Notes under the pieces: model-generated
Told to the model about the DNA's origin: nothing
Seen by the model: the letters and a program-made list of their open reading frames with translations, nothing else
Database searches by the model: none
Origin: Chryseobacterium sp. JUb7
GTDB taxonomy: Bacteria > Bacteroidota > Bacteroidia > Flavobacteriales > Weeksellaceae
Direction: 5' to 3'
DNA length: 64,000 nucleotides
Assembly (NCBI RefSeq): GCF_024806495.1
Contig: NZ_JANUFF010000005.1
Coordinates: 186,001-250,000, forward strand
Shown here: positions 36,175 through 46,566 of the stretch, piece by piece
Numbering within the stretch: the stretch's first letter is position 1
Layout: the number at the start of each line of letters is the position of its first letter
Translations under genes and position numbers: made by a program

Positions 36175-36933
36175 TTAATTATTATTGTTATTATTATTGT
36201 TATTGTTCTTTCTAGGTCTTCTGTTGTCTCTGTCTCCTCCTCTGTTGTTTCTATCTCCTGACGGACCTCCTTTTTTCTGTTGTCCCACTAGAGGAGAAAG
36301 TTCTCTTTTACCGTAAACTTCACCTTTCATGATCCAAACTTTTACACCTAGCTTACCGTACTGAGTCAATGCTTCACCAATGTGATAATCGATATCAGCT
36401 CTGAAAGTAGACAAAGGAATTCTTCCGTCTTTGAAAGATTCTGATCTTGCCATTTCAGCACCGTTCAATCTACCAGAGATTTGAACTTTGATACCTTCTG
36501 CACCCATTCTCATTGTACCAGCGATAGCCATCTTAACAGCTCTTCTGTAAGAGATTCTGTTTTCGATTTGCTTCGCAATGCTATCAGCAACTAATACAGC
36601 GTCAAGTTCAGGTCTTTTGATTTCGAAAATATTGATTTGAATATCCTTTTTAGTAAGTTTCTTCAATTCTTCTTTCAATTTATCAACTTCCTGACCTCCT
36701 TTACCGATGATAAGTCCCGGTCTAGCAGTAGTGATAGTAACTGTAACTAATTTTAATGTTCTTTCAATATAAATTCTTGAAATCCCACCTTTAGATAATC
36801 TAGCCTCAAGGTATCTTCTGATTTTGTAGTCTTCCGCGATTCTGTCTCCATAATCGTTTCCACCAAACCAGTTAGAATCCCATCCTCTGATGATACCTAA
36901 TCTATTACCAATTGGATTTGTCTTCTGTCCCAT
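36175..36933 (-). CDS. rpsC: Ribosomal protein S3 with Asn-rich tail
   Basis: A 252-residue mRNA-entry protein. The KH domain ([20 protein letters not shown]) and C-terminal signature ([24 protein letters not shown] in outline) are normal up to about residue 215. The tail is Arg/Asp/Asn/Gly-rich and ends in ten consecutive Asn encoded by an ATT/GTT triplet tract (about 36178-36207 on the plus strand). The tract is a simple-sequence repeat whose length may vary between strains. Confidence 0.97.
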   Translation of the reverse strand: MGQKTNPIGNRLGIIRGWDSNWFGGNDYGDRIAEDYKIRRYLEARLSKGGISRIYIERTLKLVTVTITTARPGLIIGKGGQEVDKLKEELKKLTKKDIQINIFEIKRPELDAVLVADSIAKQIENRISYRRAVKMAIAGTMRMGAEGIKVQISGRLNGAEMARSESFKDGRIPLSTFRADIDYHIGEALTQYGKLGVKVWIMKGEVYGKRELSPLVGQQKKGGPSGDRNNRGGDRDNRRPRKNNNNNNNNNN

Positions 36934-36940
36934 ACCTTGA

Positions 36941-37339
36941 TTAATTTTCTTTTTTACCTAAGATTAATGTAATGTGGTTTGATCTTTTTCTGATTCTGTA
37001 CCCTCTACCTTGTGGAGCTGGTCTTAGTCTCTTCAATTGTCTTGCACTGTCTACAAAAATTTCTTTAACGATAAGATTTGCTTCTTCAATATCAGCACCT
37101 TCGTTTTTAGTCTGCCAGTTAGCCATTGCTGAAAGCAATACTTTTTCCAACTTGTTAGATGCGTCTTTTTTAGAATATTTTAGAATATATAAAGCTTTGT
37201 CTACTTCTACTCCTCTGATGATATCAGCTACTAATCTCATTTTTCTTGGAGAAGACGGGCAATCATTATGTAATGCTTTCACTACATCCTGATTTGTTAA
37301 CTTACGTGCTAATGCACTTTCTCTTTTTCTTGATCCCAT
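36941..37339 (-). CDS. rplV: Ribosomal protein L22
   Basis: A 132-residue protein lining the exit tunnel: [20 protein letters not shown] near the start and the beta-hairpin end [20 protein letters not shown]. The start is 3 bases from rpsS. Confidence 0.98.
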   Translation of the reverse strand: MGSRKRESALARKLTNQDVVKALHNDCPSSPRKMRLVADIIRGVEVDKALYILKYSKKDASNKLEKVLLSAMANWQTKNEGADIEEANLIVKEIFVDSARQLKRLRPAPQGRGYRIRKRSNHITLILGKKEN

Positions 37340-37341
37340 GA

Positions 37342-37620
37342 TTATCTACTTCCTTTGTTTTTGTTACCACCATGACCTCTGAAAGATCTTGTTGGAGAAA
37401 ATTCGCCTAGCTTGTGACCAACCATGTTTTCTGTAACATAAACAGGGATAAAAGATTTCCCGTTGTGTACTGCAATAGTTTGTCCTACGAAGTCCGGAGA
37501 GATCATTGATGCTCTAGACCAAGTTTTGATAACTGTCTTCTTACCAGACTCTATGTTTGTCTGAACCTTCTTATCTAAAGTATGATGAATGAATGGTCCT
37601 TTTTTAAGTGATCTTGCCAT
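37342..37620 (-). CDS. rpsS: Ribosomal protein S19
   Basis: A 92-residue head protein: [20 protein letters not shown] and [20 protein letters not shown] are diagnostic. Confidence 0.98.
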   Translation of the reverse strand: MARSLKKGPFIHHTLDKKVQTNIESGKKTVIKTWSRASMISPDFVGQTIAVHNGKSFIPVYVTENMVGHKLGEFSPTRSFRGHGGNKNKGSR

Positions 37621-37622
37621 AA

Positions 37623-38444
37623 TTATTTTCTTTTAGATACGATGTAACGGTTAGACACTTTGTTTTTCTTTCTAGTTTTGTAACCTTTAGACGGCATACC
37701 GTTTCTAGATCTTGGGTGACCTCCAGAAGAACGTCCTTCACCACCTCCCATTGGGTGATCTACAGGGTTCATTACTACCGCTCTTGTTCTTGGTCTTCTA
37801 CCTAACCATCTGCTTCTACCAGCCTTACCTGATACAGTTAACTGGTGATCAGAGTTAGAAACAGAACCAATCATTGCATAACATTCAGTAAGGATCATTC
37901 TAGATTCTCCTGAAGGCAATTTGATGATTGCATATTTTCCGTCTCTTGAAGTTAATTGAGCTGAAGAACCAGCACTTCTTGCTAAAATAGCACCTTGACC
38001 AGGCTTCATTTCAACACAAGAAATTACAGTACCTAATGGAATGTTTTTCAACTTCATTGCGTTCCCTACATTTGGCTCTACGCTTTCACCAGAAATTACT
38101 TTCTGATCAACTTTGATACCGTTTGGAGCGATGATATATCTCTTCTCTCCGTCAGCATACTCTAATAAAGCGATAAATGCAGTTCTGTTTGGATCGTATT
38201 CTACAGATTTTACAGTGGCTTCAACGTTTGCTTTGTTTCTTTTGAAGTCAATAATTCTGTATTTCTTTTTGTGTCCACCGCCGGTGTAACGCATGGTCAT
38301 TTTACCAGTTTGGTTACGTCCACCTGACTTTTTAATACCAACTGTTAGAGATTTCTCTGGTTTGTTGGTAGTAATTTCCTCAAAATTGTTTACAATTCTG
38401 AATCTCTGTCCCGGGGTGATAGGTTTTAATTTTCTAACAGACAT
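37623..38444 (-). CDS. rplB: Ribosomal protein L2
   Basis: A 273-residue protein near the peptidyl transferase centre. [17 protein letters not shown] and the C-terminal [20 protein letters not shown] (with the essential His) are diagnostic. Confidence 0.98.
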   Translation of the reverse strand: MSVRKLKPITPGQRFRIVNNFEEITTNKPEKSLTVGIKKSGGRNQTGKMTMRYTGGGHKKKYRIIDFKRNKANVEATVKSVEYDPNRTAFIALLEYADGEKRYIIAPNGIKVDQKVISGESVEPNVGNAMKLKNIPLGTVISCVEMKPGQGAILARSAGSSAQLTSRDGKYAIIKLPSGESRMILTECYAMIGSVSNSDHQLTVSGKAGRSRWLGRRPRTRAVVMNPVDHPMGGGEGRSSGGHPRSRNGMPSKGYKTRKKNKVSNRYIVSKRK

Positions 38445-38466
38445 TACTATTATTTATAATTAATAA

Positions 38467-38757
38467 TTAATTTACAGCAAAAATATCGATAACCTCACCT
38501 TCAGCAAGTTTGATTACCGCTTTTTTCAATTTGTTTGTCTTTCCTACTTGAAGACCTTTTTTAGTGTATTTCGAAGAAACCTTCGGAGCATAAATCATTG
38601 TGTTAACGTCTGCTACTTTTACACCATAAGCTGCTTCTACAGCATTTTTAATCTGGATTTTATTCGCCTTAGGATTTACTAAGAAAGAATAAGAACCTCT
38701 TAAATCTGTAAGGTAGTTAGCCTTTTCTGAGATAACTGGTTTAATGATAATAGACAT
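38467..38757 (-). CDS. rplW: Ribosomal protein L23
   Basis: A 96-residue protein at the exit tunnel, docking site for trigger factor and SRP: IIIKPVISEKANYLTDLRGS and NKIQIKNAVEAAYGVKVADV. Confidence 0.97.
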   Translation of the reverse strand: MSIIIKPVISEKANYLTDLRGSYSFLVNPKANKIQIKNAVEAAYGVKVADVNTMIYAPKVSSKYTKKGLQVGKTNKLKKAVIKLAEGEVIDIFAVN

Positions 38758-38760
38758 GAC

Positions 38761-39390
38761 TTATTTCTTTAAATTTTCCTGGAATTTTTCAACTGCACCT
38801 TCGAAGAATACGATCTCACCTGCATTTACTAAATCGTAAGAACTAACTTCGTTAAAGTTCATTACTTTAGTTTTAGGTAAGTTTCTTGAAGATAAATACA
38901 CATTCTTATTAGCTTCAGGAAGAATGAATAAAGATTTTTTACCGTTCAATGTCAATGCATCTAATAAAGTAATGAAATCTTTAGTCTTAGGAGCGTTTAA
39001 GCTCACATCTTCTAAAACTTTAATGCTGTTATCTCTCATTTTCTGAGATAAAACAGATTTTTTAGCTAATCTCTTAAGAGCTTTGTTCAATTTGAATCTG
39101 TAGTCTCTTGGTTTTGGTCCGAATACTCTACCTCCACCTCTGAAAGTTGGAGATTTGATATCACCATATCTAGCAGATCCAGATCCTTTTTGCTTCTTAA
39201 GTTTTTTAGTAGAAGCAGTAATTTCGCTTCTCTCTTTTGATTTATGAGTTCCTTGTCTCTGTGCTGCAAGGTACTGCTTAACTTCTAAGTAAACCGCGTG
39301 CTGATTTGGCTCAATTCCGAATACTGTTTCGTCTAGAGTTACTTTTCTTCCGGTCTCCTTTCCTGATGTATTTAATACTACTAGTTCCAT
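38761..39390 (-). CDS. rplD: Ribosomal protein L4
   Basis: A 209-residue tunnel protein: [40 protein letters not shown] and [19 protein letters not shown] form the extended loop. It overlaps the rplC end by 10 bases. L4 is an autogenous repressor of the S10 operon in enterobacteria; no such leader fold was identified here. Confidence 0.97.
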   Translation of the reverse strand: MELVVLNTSGKETGRKVTLDETVFGIEPNQHAVYLEVKQYLAAQRQGTHKSKERSEITASTKKLKKQKGSGSARYGDIKSPTFRGGGRVFGPKPRDYRFKLNKALKRLAKKSVLSQKMRDNSIKVLEDVSLNAPKTKDFITLLDALTLNGKKSLFILPEANKNVYLSSRNLPKTKVMNFNEVSSYDLVNAGEIVFFEGAVEKFQENLKK

Positions 39391-40007
39391 TTTCTGATAA
39401 TTACATAAGAATTTTTAGCTCCCGGAACAGCACCTTTTACTACTAAAAGATTTTGTTCTTGATCCACTTTTAATACTTGAAGGTTTTGTACAGTTACCTG
39501 CTTACCTCCCATTCTACCCGCCATTCTCATTCCTTTGAATACTCTCGAAGGATCCGATCCAGCACCGATAGAACCTGGAGCTCTAAGTCTGTTGTGCTGA
39601 CCATGAGTAGCTTGCATTACACCTCCAAATCCGTGTCTTTTAACAACACCTTGGAAACCTTTACCTTTAGAAGTACCTGTTACGTCAACATATTCACCTT
39701 CAGCGAATAAATCAACTTTTACTTCTTCTCCTACTTTTACTTCATCAACGAATTCTCTGTAGAATTCTACCAATTTAGCTTTAGGAGCAGAACCAGCCTT
39801 TTTAAAATGACCAGCTAACGCTTTACCAACGTTCTTCTCACTCTTGTCATCGAAACCTAATTGAACAGATTTGTATCCGTCCTTTTCAATGGTTCTGACC
39901 TGTAAAACCGAGCATGGACCAGCTTGAATAACTGTACAAGGAATATTTTTCCCTGCTTCGTCAAACAAAGACGTCATACCGATTTTTTTACCAATAATAC
40001 CTGACAT
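39381..40007 (-). CDS. rplC: Ribosomal protein L3, first gene of the superoperon
   Basis: A 208-residue assembly initiator. [19 protein letters not shown] starts it; [19 protein letters not shown] and [20 protein letters not shown] are diagnostic. Unlike the usual S10 operon, no rpsJ precedes it: the upstream 251 bases are non-coding and hold a strong promoter. Confidence 0.98.
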   Translation of the reverse strand: MSGIIGKKIGMTSLFDEAGKNIPCTVIQAGPCSVLQVRTIEKDGYKSVQLGFDDKSEKNVGKALAGHFKKAGSAPKAKLVEFYREFVDEVKVGEEVKVDLFAEGEYVDVTGTSKGKGFQGVVKRHGFGGVMQATHGQHNRLRAPGSIGAGSDPSRVFKGMRMAGRMGGKQVTVQNLQVLKVDQEQNLLVVKGAVPGAKNSYVIIRKWN

Positions 40008-40113
40008 TGTTTATGTTATAATAAAATTTATCTTCTGTTTATCACCATTTTTCGGAGGTCTGAAGTAATTTCTACTTTTGATATAGGCATACTACGCCCC
40101 TAAAATGAGTGTG

Positions 40114-40144
40114 CAAATTTATGAATATTTTTATAACTGACAAA
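40114..40144 (-). promoter_or_regulatory. Strong promoter of the ribosomal superoperon
   Basis: On the minus strand TTTG (40141-40144) and TAAATTTG (40114-40121) are exact -33 and -7 boxes with 19 bases between them, the best promoter match in the window. The predicted start near 40107 gives a leader of about 100 bases before rplC, long enough for translational feedback structures. Confidence 0.8.
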
Positions 40145-40258
40145 TATTTACAACAAAATATTTTGATTTTTAATCAATTAGGTCATTTTGAGAAAATTCA
40201 GTCTTAATTTTCGGAAAAAAATTTTTGAAATGTAAAAAATTTAAAAATGAGTTGATTT

Positions 40259-41023
40259 TTATTTAACAATCACACTCACTCCGATTTCTTCAAGCTTGGC
40301 TTTATCTTCATCTAAAATCTTATGATCGGTGATCAGATAATCAATTTTGTCTAAAGGAGCGATTTTACCGAAGCCTTTTTTATTTAATTTAGAAGAATCC
40401 GCAAGAATGACAACCTTGTCGGAGCATTCAATCATCAGCTGATTTAAATGAGCTTCCGCAGCATTGGATGTACTGATCCCAAAGTCCATATCGAGGCCGT
40501 CTACCCCAAGAAATAATTTGTTACAGGAAAACTGCTTAAGAATAGATTCAGAAATAGAGCCGACGATAGAGGTTGAACTTTTTCTCACCTCGCCTCCCAG
40601 TTGAATAATATTAATATTAGGATTATTACAAAGTTCAATAGCAACCCGTAAAGAAGAAGTCAGCACCGTAAGCGGACCAAAGCCGTTCAGCATTCTTGCA
40701 AGGTAATGCATCGTTGTTCCGGAAGCCAGAATAATACAATCATTCTCCTGAATTAAAGATAAGGCCGCTTTTGCAATCCTCTGCTTCGCTTCTACATTAA
40801 TGTTTTCTTTTTCATCAACGTTTTTTTCATAAGCATATCGTACATGTTTACTTGCTCCTCCATGGTTTCTAAAGAGCAATCCCAAACTTTCCAGATAGCT
40901 AAGATCCTTTCGAATCGTAACAGATGAAACATTAAACTTTTCACACAATTCCTGAACAAGCACATAGTCTTTCTCATCTATCTCCTTTAGTATATCATTA
41001 TGTCTTGGCTGCAGTTTTTCCAT
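40259..41023 (-). CDS. glpR: DeoR/GlpR family repressor of glycerol genes
   Basis: A 254-residue regulator. The N-terminal winged helix-turn-helix has QPRHNDILKEIDEKDYVLVQ, FNVSSVTIRKDLSYLE and GLLFRNHGGAS. The sugar-phosphate-binding C-terminal domain has ILASGTTMHYLARML, GGEVRKSSTSIVGS and LGVDGLDMDFGIST. It is divergent from glpD-glpK-glpF and so is predicted to repress them, with glycerol-3-phosphate as inducer by family analogy. GAAACGAA-type sites near its own start suggest self-control. Confidence 0.85.
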   Translation of the reverse strand: MEKLQPRHNDILKEIDEKDYVLVQELCEKFNVSSVTIRKDLSYLESLGLLFRNHGGASKHVRYAYEKNVDEKENINVEAKQRIAKAALSLIQENDCIILASGTTMHYLARMLNGFGPLTVLTSSLRVAIELCNNPNINIIQLGGEVRKSSTSIVGSISESILKQFSCNKLFLGVDGLDMDFGISTSNAAEAHLNQLMIECSDKVVILADSSKLNKKGFGKIAPLDKIDYLITDHKILDEDKAKLEEIGVSVIVK

Positions 41024-41036
41024 GAATTCGTTTCTT

Positions 41037-41044
41037 CAAAAGTA
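41037..41044 (-). promoter_or_regulatory. glpR promoter -7 box
   Basis: The minus strand reads TACTTTTG, an exact TAnnTTTG match 13 bases upstream of the glpR start codon. It is followed within a few bases by AAGAAACGAA (41028-41037), the same word found in the glpD operator. No TTTG occurs at -33. Confidence 0.5.
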
Positions 41045-41104
41045 TTACTTTTTTTCGAAAGATAAAATTTCATTTATTTTCTTTTTAGTTTCATTTTTAA
41101 TTTT

Positions 41105-41112
41105 TACATTTG
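41105..41112 (+). promoter_or_regulatory. glpD promoter -7 box
   Basis: TACATTTG, an exact -7 box placed 23 bases before the glpD start codon; transcription should begin around 41118-41120, inside the repeat array. No TTTG occurs at the -33 position. Confidence 0.6.
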
Positions 41113-41116
41113 AAAA

Positions 41117-41146
41117 CGAAACATAACGAAACATTATGAAACGAAA
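41117..41146 (+). promoter_or_regulatory. Phased GAAAC repeats, probable GlpR operator
   Basis: Three tandem ten-base units, CGAAACATAA, CGAAACATTA and TGAAACGAAA. The period is one helical turn, so all units face the same side of the DNA. They begin at the expected transcription start and run through the glpD start codon, so the third unit encodes residues 1-4. Reverse-oriented GAAAC words lie at 41028-41037 and 41088-41093. A bound repressor would block initiation. Confidence 0.65.
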
Positions 41147-42734
41147 TGAAGAACTCAGCAAACTAAACACCGTCAAAGAATGGGACTTTATTGTTATAGG
41201 AGGTGGAGCAAGCGGTTTAGGTTCAGCATTGGACGCCACAAGCAGAGGATTCAAAACACTTTTGCTGGAATCTCATGATTTTGCAAAAGCAACGTCAAGC
41301 AGAAGTACAAAACTGGTACACGGAGGGGTAAGGTATCTGGCACAGGGGGATATCGGCTTAGTCAAAGAAGCTTTAAAAGAAAGAGGTTTATTGGCTAAAA
41401 ATGCTGCTCATGTTGTAAAAAATCAATCGTTTATCATTCCTAATTACACCTGGTGGGGTGGAATTTACTATAAGATAGGATTATCAATTTATGATTTTCT
41501 TGCCGGAAAACTAAGTTTAGGCAAAACTAAATACATCAGTAAAGCAAAAACAATTGATAAACTGCCTACCATCGAACAAAAAAATCTGGCAAGCGGCGTT
41601 GTCTATCAGGACGGACAGTTTGACGATGCCCGACTGGCTATCAATCTTGGGCAGACCATTATTGAAAAAGGCGGAAGCGCTATTAATTATATAAAAGTAA
41701 TCAGCCTTCTTAAAAATGATGCTGACAAAATTATAGGTGTTGTTGCAGAAGATCAGTTTACTAAAAAACAGTTTCAAATCCGTGCAAAAGTAGTTATCAA
41801 TGCGACCGGTGTGTTCACAAATGATATCTTAAATATGAATAATCCTAAACATGGAAAATTTGTAGTTCCAAGTCAGGGTATTCATTTGGTTTTAGATAAA
41901 TCTTTTCTAAAAAGTGACGACGCCATCATGATTCCGAAAACATCAGACGGAAGAGTTCTGTTTGTCGTTCCATGGCACGACAGAGCCTTGGTAGGAACAA
42001 CAGATACCTTACTCGAAAATGAAAGCTTTGAACCCAGAGCACTGGAAGAAGAAATTAACTTTGTTTTAAATACCGCAAGACAATATTTAGCAAAAAAACC
42101 AACCCGTGAAGATGTAAAATCTGTTTTCGCAGGCCTAAGACCTCTTGCTGCTCCAAAAGACGGAAGCAAGAGTACAAAAGAAGTTTCCAGGAGCCATAAA
42201 GTGGTTACATCAGAAACAGGACTGGTTTCCATCATCGGCGGAAAATGGACCACCTATCGTAAAATGGCAGAAGACACCATAAATAAAGCCATGGAAATTC
42301 ACAATTTAGGATTGACAACTTCCAAAACCGAAAATCTTTCCATTCACGGAAATCTAAAGCCCGAGCTTGTTGACAGAAGCAGTCATTTATATGTATACGG
42401 CTCGGATATTCCTTTTATAAAAACGTTACAGCAAAGTAATCCTGAATATTCAAAAAAAATCCATCCTGACCATCCTTTCACAATTGGTGAAATTATCTGG
42501 GCTGTTCAGAACGAGATGGCAGAAACTATCGAAGATATTTTGGCAAGAAGAGTTCGTTTATTATTTTTGGATGCAAGAGCTGCTATCGACAGTGCGCAGA
42601 AAGTAGCTACTATTATAGCAAAAGAGAAAGGGTTATCTGAAGAATGGATCAAAATACAAACTGCCGAATTTATAGATTTAGCAAAAGGATATTTACTGAC
42701 TCCTTATTCACCAAAAAACATCAATCTAAATTAG
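41136..42734 (+). CDS. glpD: Glycerol-3-phosphate dehydrogenase, aerobic FAD type
   Basis: A 532-residue membrane-associated flavoenzyme oxidising glycerol-3-phosphate to dihydroxyacetone phosphate and feeding quinone. The FAD-binding motif is [20 protein letters not shown]. The GlpD markers [29 protein letters not shown] and [16 protein letters not shown] are present, and a C-terminal alpha domain (about 390-532) completes it. First gene of glpDKF, 7 bases before glpK. Confidence 0.95.
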   Translation: MKRNEELSKLNTVKEWDFIVIGGGASGLGSALDATSRGFKTLLLESHDFAKATSSRSTKLVHGGVRYLAQGDIGLVKEALKERGLLAKNAAHVVKNQSFIIPNYTWWGGIYYKIGLSIYDFLAGKLSLGKTKYISKAKTIDKLPTIEQKNLASGVVYQDGQFDDARLAINLGQTIIEKGGSAINYIKVISLLKNDADKIIGVVAEDQFTKKQFQIRAKVVINATGVFTNDILNMNNPKHGKFVVPSQGIHLVLDKSFLKSDDAIMIPKTSDGRVLFVVPWHDRALVGTTDTLLENESFEPRALEEEINFVLNTARQYLAKKPTREDVKSVFAGLRPLAAPKDGSKSTKEVSRSHKVVTSETGLVSIIGGKWTTYRKMAEDTINKAMEIHNLGLTTSKTENLSIHGNLKPELVDRSSHLYVYGSDIPFIKTLQQSNPEYSKKIHPDHPFTIGEIIWAVQNEMAETIEDILARRVRLLFLDARAAIDSAQKVATIIAKEKGLSEEWIKIQTAEFIDLAKGYLLTPYSPKNINLN

Positions 42735-42741
42735 ACACAAT

Positions 42742-44238
42742 ATGCGTGAGAAATTAATTCTTGCTTTAGACCAGGGTACAACTTCGTCCAGAGCTATCTT
42801 ATTTAATCACAGAGGAGAAACTGAATTCATCTCCCAAAGAAATTTTGAGCAAATTTTCCCTACTCCGGGCTGGGTAGAGCACGACCCGAATGAAATCTGG
42901 TCTTCCCAGATTTCTGTAGCTGCAGAAATCATAGCTAAAGCCGGTATTTCAGGTCTGGAAGTAGCCGCCATCGGAATTACCAATCAACGTGAAACCACTG
43001 TGGTATGGGACAAAGAAACGGGAGAGCCTGTTTACAATGCCATTGTCTGGCAAGACCGAAGAACATCAAAATATTGTGATGAACTGAAAGAACAGGGCCA
43101 TGCAGAAATGATCCAGAAAAAGACAGGTCTCGTTTTGGATGCTTATTTTTCTGCAACAAAACTAAAATGGATTCTCGACACTGTAGAAGGAGCTCGCGAA
43201 AAGGCAGAAGCAGGAAAATTATGCTTCGGAACAGTCGATACCTGGCTGGTCTGGAAACTGACACGCGGAAAAATGTTTATTACCGATGTTTCTAATGCAA
43301 GCAGAACGATGCTTTTAAATATTCACACCTTGGACTGGGATCATGATTTACTAGAACTTTTCAATATCCCGAAATCTATTTTGCCGTCCGTAAAACAAAG
43401 CAGCGAAGTCTACGGAGAAACGGCCACTACCCTATTTTCAACAAAAATTCCTATTGCAGGAATTGCAGGAGACCAGCAGGCAGCCTTATTCGGGCAGATG
43501 TGTACCAGTCCCGGAATGGTAAAAAACACCTATGGAACAGGCTGTTTCTTATTAATGAATACAGGAAAAGAAGCCGTTTCCTCAAAAAATAATCTGTTGA
43601 CAACCGTAGCCTGGAAAATCAACGGGGAAGTTAATTATGCTTTAGAAGGAAGTGTTTTCGTGGGCGGAGCCGCAATACAATGGCTTCGAGATGGATTACA
43701 GCTCATCAAATCATCCAAAGAAATCAATGACTTAGCAAAAACGGTTGAAGATAACGGTGGCGTTTATTTTGTTCCCGCTCTTACGGGTTTGGGTGCGCCG
43801 TACTGGGACCAATACGCAAGAGGAACAATAGTAGGTGTAACCCGGGGAACAACCAACGGGCATATTGCAAGAGCTACACTGGAAGGAATTGCATTTCAGG
43901 TATATGATATCGTAAAAGCTATGGAGGCTGATTCCGGAAGAGAAAGTCTTGAGCTAAGAGTAGACGGAGGAGCATCAGCAAGTGACTTATTGATGCAGAT
44001 CCAGTCAGATTTGTTCGGCTTTAAAATTACAAGACCAAAAACACTTGAAACAACAGCTTTAGGAGCCGCTTACCTTGCCGGGCTCGCAGTGGGCTACTGG
44101 AAAAACATTGACGAAATTCAGTCTCAATGGATTGTTGATAAAGATTTCCATCCACAAATGGAAAAAGAAAAAGTTGAAAAAATGGTTAAAACCTGGAGTA
44201 AGGCCGTAGAGCGTTCTCAAAACTGGATTGAAGATTAA
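42742..44238 (+). CDS. glpK: Glycerol kinase
   Basis: A 498-residue FGGY-family kinase that phosphorylates glycerol. [20 protein letters not shown] is the N-terminal phosphate-binding segment. [41 protein letters not shown] and [20 protein letters not shown] are glycerol-kinase-specific. It supplies the substrate of GlpD and traps the glycerol taken up by GlpF. Confidence 0.97.
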   Translation: MREKLILALDQGTTSSRAILFNHRGETEFISQRNFEQIFPTPGWVEHDPNEIWSSQISVAAEIIAKAGISGLEVAAIGITNQRETTVVWDKETGEPVYNAIVWQDRRTSKYCDELKEQGHAEMIQKKTGLVLDAYFSATKLKWILDTVEGAREKAEAGKLCFGTVDTWLVWKLTRGKMFITDVSNASRTMLLNIHTLDWDHDLLELFNIPKSILPSVKQSSEVYGETATTLFSTKIPIAGIAGDQQAALFGQMCTSPGMVKNTYGTGCFLLMNTGKEAVSSKNNLLTTVAWKINGEVNYALEGSVFVGGAAIQWLRDGLQLIKSSKEINDLAKTVEDNGGVYFVPALTGLGAPYWDQYARGTIVGVTRGTTNGHIARATLEGIAFQVYDIVKAMEADSGRESLELRVDGGASASDLLMQIQSDLFGFKITRPKTLETTALGAAYLAGLAVGYWKNIDEIQSQWIVDKDFHPQMEKEKVEKMVKTWSKAVERSQNWIED

Positions 44239-44256
44239 TTTCTAAAAAATATAAGT

Positions 44257-44991
44257 ATGACTCCATTTACAGCAGAATTAATAGGGACAATGCTCATTAT
44301 TTTATTAGGAAACGGCGTTGTGGCCAATGTCGTTTTAAAAGGTACAAAAGGAAACAATTCCGGTTGGATCGTCATTACCACTGCCTGGGCAATGGCCGTT
44401 TTCGTAGGGGTTACCATTGCGGGATCGGTCAGTGGTGCTCATTTAAATCCGGCGGTCACCATCGGATTAGCCGTTGCAGGAAAATTCCCGTGGGAATCTG
44501 TACCATCATATATTTCCGCTCAGATGATCGGTGCTATGCTGGGTGCTTTTTTGGTCTGGGTATTTCACAAAGATCATTTTGCCATCACAGAAGATGAAGG
44601 CGCAAAACTGGCATGTTTCAGTACAGGTCCGGCCATCAGAAAAGCTTCTTCAAATTTGATCAGTGAAATTATCGGAACTTTTGTACTGGTATTTGTCATT
44701 TTTCATTTTGCAGATCCTAATATTACTTTAAATACAGACACGACTGCAAAAATAGGTTTAGGATCCGTGGGTGCTATACCCGTTACTTTTTTGGTCTGGG
44801 TAATTGGGTTGTCATTGGGAGGAACTACCGGCTATGCAATCAATCCGGCCCGTGATCTGGGCCCCAGAATAATGCACACCATTTTACCTATTAAAGGAAA
44901 TAGTGACTGGAGCTACGCATGGATTCCAATTGCAGGTCCGATTATAGGAGCAACTATTGCAGCCGCTTTATATATGGTGTTAACCCATTAA
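44257..44991 (+). CDS. glpF: Glycerol uptake facilitator (aquaglyceroporin)
   Basis: A 244-residue MIP-family channel with six helices. The two half-helix boxes are HLNPAVTIG (NPA) and AINPARDLGPR (NPA). The Arg-Asp after the second box, as in NPARD, marks the glycerol-permeable subgroup. Third gene of the operon; a terminator follows. Confidence 0.95.
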   Translation: MTPFTAELIGTMLIILLGNGVVANVVLKGTKGNNSGWIVITTAWAMAVFVGVTIAGSVSGAHLNPAVTIGLAVAGKFPWESVPSYISAQMIGAMLGAFLVWVFHKDHFAITEDEGAKLACFSTGPAIRKASSNLISEIIGTFVLVFVIFHFADPNITLNTDTTAKIGLGSVGAIPVTFLVWVIGLSLGGTTGYAINPARDLGPRIMHTILPIKGNSDWSYAWIPIAGPIIGATIAAALYMVLTH

Positions 44992-45016
44992 TACATTATT
45001 TTAAAAAAGATATCCC

Positions 45017-45048
45017 GCCGTTCTATTTTTGGAGCGGCTTTATTTTTG
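45017..45048 (+). terminator. Terminator of glpDKF
   Basis: Arms GCCGTTC and GAGCGGC around an 8-base loop, followed by TTTATTTTTG; begins 26 bases after the glpF stop. Confidence 0.75.
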
Positions 45049-45070
45049 TAAAACCTTACACCAAGCCAAT

Positions 45071-45117
45071 CACCGTGATTTTACGGTGTAATTTTTGCTT
45101 AAATATCTTTAATTTTG
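45071..45117 (+). promoter_or_regulatory. Hairpin and putative promoter before the 137-aa secreted protein gene
   Basis: A small hairpin (CACCGT and ACGGTG, then TAATTTTT) at 45071-45088 may be a second terminator. It is followed by TAATTTTG (45110-45117), an exact -7 box 15 bases before the ATG. A -33 TTTG at the normal distance was not found, so the promoter call is weak. Confidence 0.4.
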
Positions 45118-45131
45118 ACAAAATTTATTAT

Positions 45132-45545
45132 ATGAAAAAGCTTTTTAGTTTATTTATTTTATGTTTCAGCATTTTATCGTTTGCGCAGGCAAAAATTCCT
45201 TTTACAGGAAAAAGAAGCTTCAACATTTTAGAAGGGTTTGGCGGCAGCGGAACTCCGGCATATTATGTTGATGTAAAGAAAAATGGTGACGTACATTTTG
45301 GATACGTACAGGTAAATCAGGCAGACGGAACAGAAACCACAGAAGACATCAACGTTGGAAAATACCATACGGGTGTTATGAAAGTACATTTTAAAAAATT
45401 TAATGAAAAGTGGAGCTTTAAGTTCAATAAGGAAAAAATTTATTTTACAGACGATGCCGGAAATATTATGAAATCCGAAGACTGCTGTTCTGTAGCAGAA
45501 ACCGAAAGCTCAAGCTGTGAATGTGAAGGCGAATTGTTCCAATAA
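45132..45545 (+). CDS. Small secreted protein with Cys-rich C-terminus
   Basis: A 137-residue protein from the ATG at 45132, which yields a good signal peptide (MKKLFSLFILCFSILSFAQA). The longer in-frame reading starts inside the glpF coding region and is not credible. The mature part is beta-rich (GSGTPAYYVDVKKNGDVHFGYVQV) and ends in an acidic, Cys-rich stretch (EDCCSV, then SSCECEGELF). Family not recognised. Its stop shares a base with the start of the next gene, so the two are coupled. Confidence 0.75.
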   Translation: MKKLFSLFILCFSILSFAQAKIPFTGKRSFNILEGFGGSGTPAYYVDVKKNGDVHFGYVQVNQADGTETTEDINVGKYHTGVMKVHFKKFNEKWSFKFNKEKIYFTDDAGNIMKSEDCCSVAETESSSCECEGELFQ

Positions 45546-46528
45546 TGAGGTATTTCAAATTATCTCTTCTTTCGTTTCTCATTTTACTCTTTTCATGCAA
45601 CAAGAAAGAGAACCATCCGTACGGTTTTTATTATTGGAAAACCAGGCTTTCGTTGAATGAAACTGAGAAAAAAGTATTGCAAGAGTCTGCCATACCCTAT
45701 TTATATACACGATTTTTCGATGTTGATAAAATTGACGGAAAATTTCAACCCGTCGGTGTCATTACAAAAGATAAAAGTTTTGAAACCGATAAACAAATCG
45801 TTCCGACAGTTTTTATAACAAACAGAACTTTCCTTTATATTACCAAAGAAGAAATAGGCTTCCTGGCGAAAAGTGTTTCGGCTTTAATTCAAAAAAAGAC
45901 CGATGAATATAAGCTGAAGAATTCCGAAGAAATTCAGATTGACTGTGACTGGACTGCCGGAACCCGCGATGATTATTTTACATTTTTAAAAGAATTAAAA
46001 AAGATCTCAGGAAAAGAAATTACGTGTACGCTGCGTCTACATCAGGTAAAAGATAAAAACCTAATGGGAATTCCGCCTGTTTCAAAAGTTTATCTGATGT
46101 GCTACTCCACTTCTTCACCTTTGGAAAATTCGGATAAAAATTCTATTCTGGATGTGAACATTCTGAAAAATTATCTTTCAAAACTGGAAGACTATCCTAT
46201 CAAAAAAATTGAAGTGGCGTTACCTATTTATTCGTGGGGCATCGTTACCAATCATCTGGAAAAGCATAAACTCATTAATGCTTTATCTAAAAAAGATCTG
46301 GAGAACCCAAACTTAAAAAAAATATCAGAAAAGGAAGTGGAAGTACTGAAAGACGGATTCTATTTTGGAAATTATTTAAACAAGGGGTTCAGAATAAAAA
46401 TTGAAGAAATCTCCGATCAGCATCTTGTGGAAGTTGTTGATTTTCTGGAGAAAAAAATACAGCATTTCAATATCATTTATTATCAATTAGATAGTAAATT
46501 TGTAAGTAACCAGAATTTTAATTTTTAA
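45545..46528 (+). CDS. Lipoprotein of unknown function
   Basis: A 327-residue protein with a lipoprotein signal (LILLFSCNKKE). The mature part begins YGFYYWKTRLSLNETEK and contains a central QIDCDWTAGTRDDYF and LPIYSWGIVTNH, which together resemble a TIM-barrel-like sugar-binding or GH18-like architecture. I am not able to place it in a family. It is coupled to the preceding gene and 38 bases upstream of the large 901-residue protein. Confidence 0.7.
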   Translation: MRYFKLSLLSFLILLFSCNKKENHPYGFYYWKTRLSLNETEKKVLQESAIPYLYTRFFDVDKIDGKFQPVGVITKDKSFETDKQIVPTVFITNRTFLYITKEEIGFLAKSVSALIQKKTDEYKLKNSEEIQIDCDWTAGTRDDYFTFLKELKKISGKEITCTLRLHQVKDKNLMGIPPVSKVYLMCYSTSSPLENSDKNSILDVNILKNYLSKLEDYPIKKIEVALPIYSWGIVTNHLEKHKLINALSKKDLENPNLKKISEKEVEVLKDGFYFGNYLNKGFRIKIEEISDQHLVEVVDFLEKKIQHFNIIYYQLDSKFVSNQNFNF

Positions 46529-46566
46529 AATTCTATCATAAAACTCAAAAAAACACCGCTCATTAT

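Noticed and set aside
44919..45131. Extended start for the 137-aa secreted protein
   Set aside because: The extension lies inside glpF in another frame and crosses the glp terminator; the ATG at 45132 opens a clean signal peptide.
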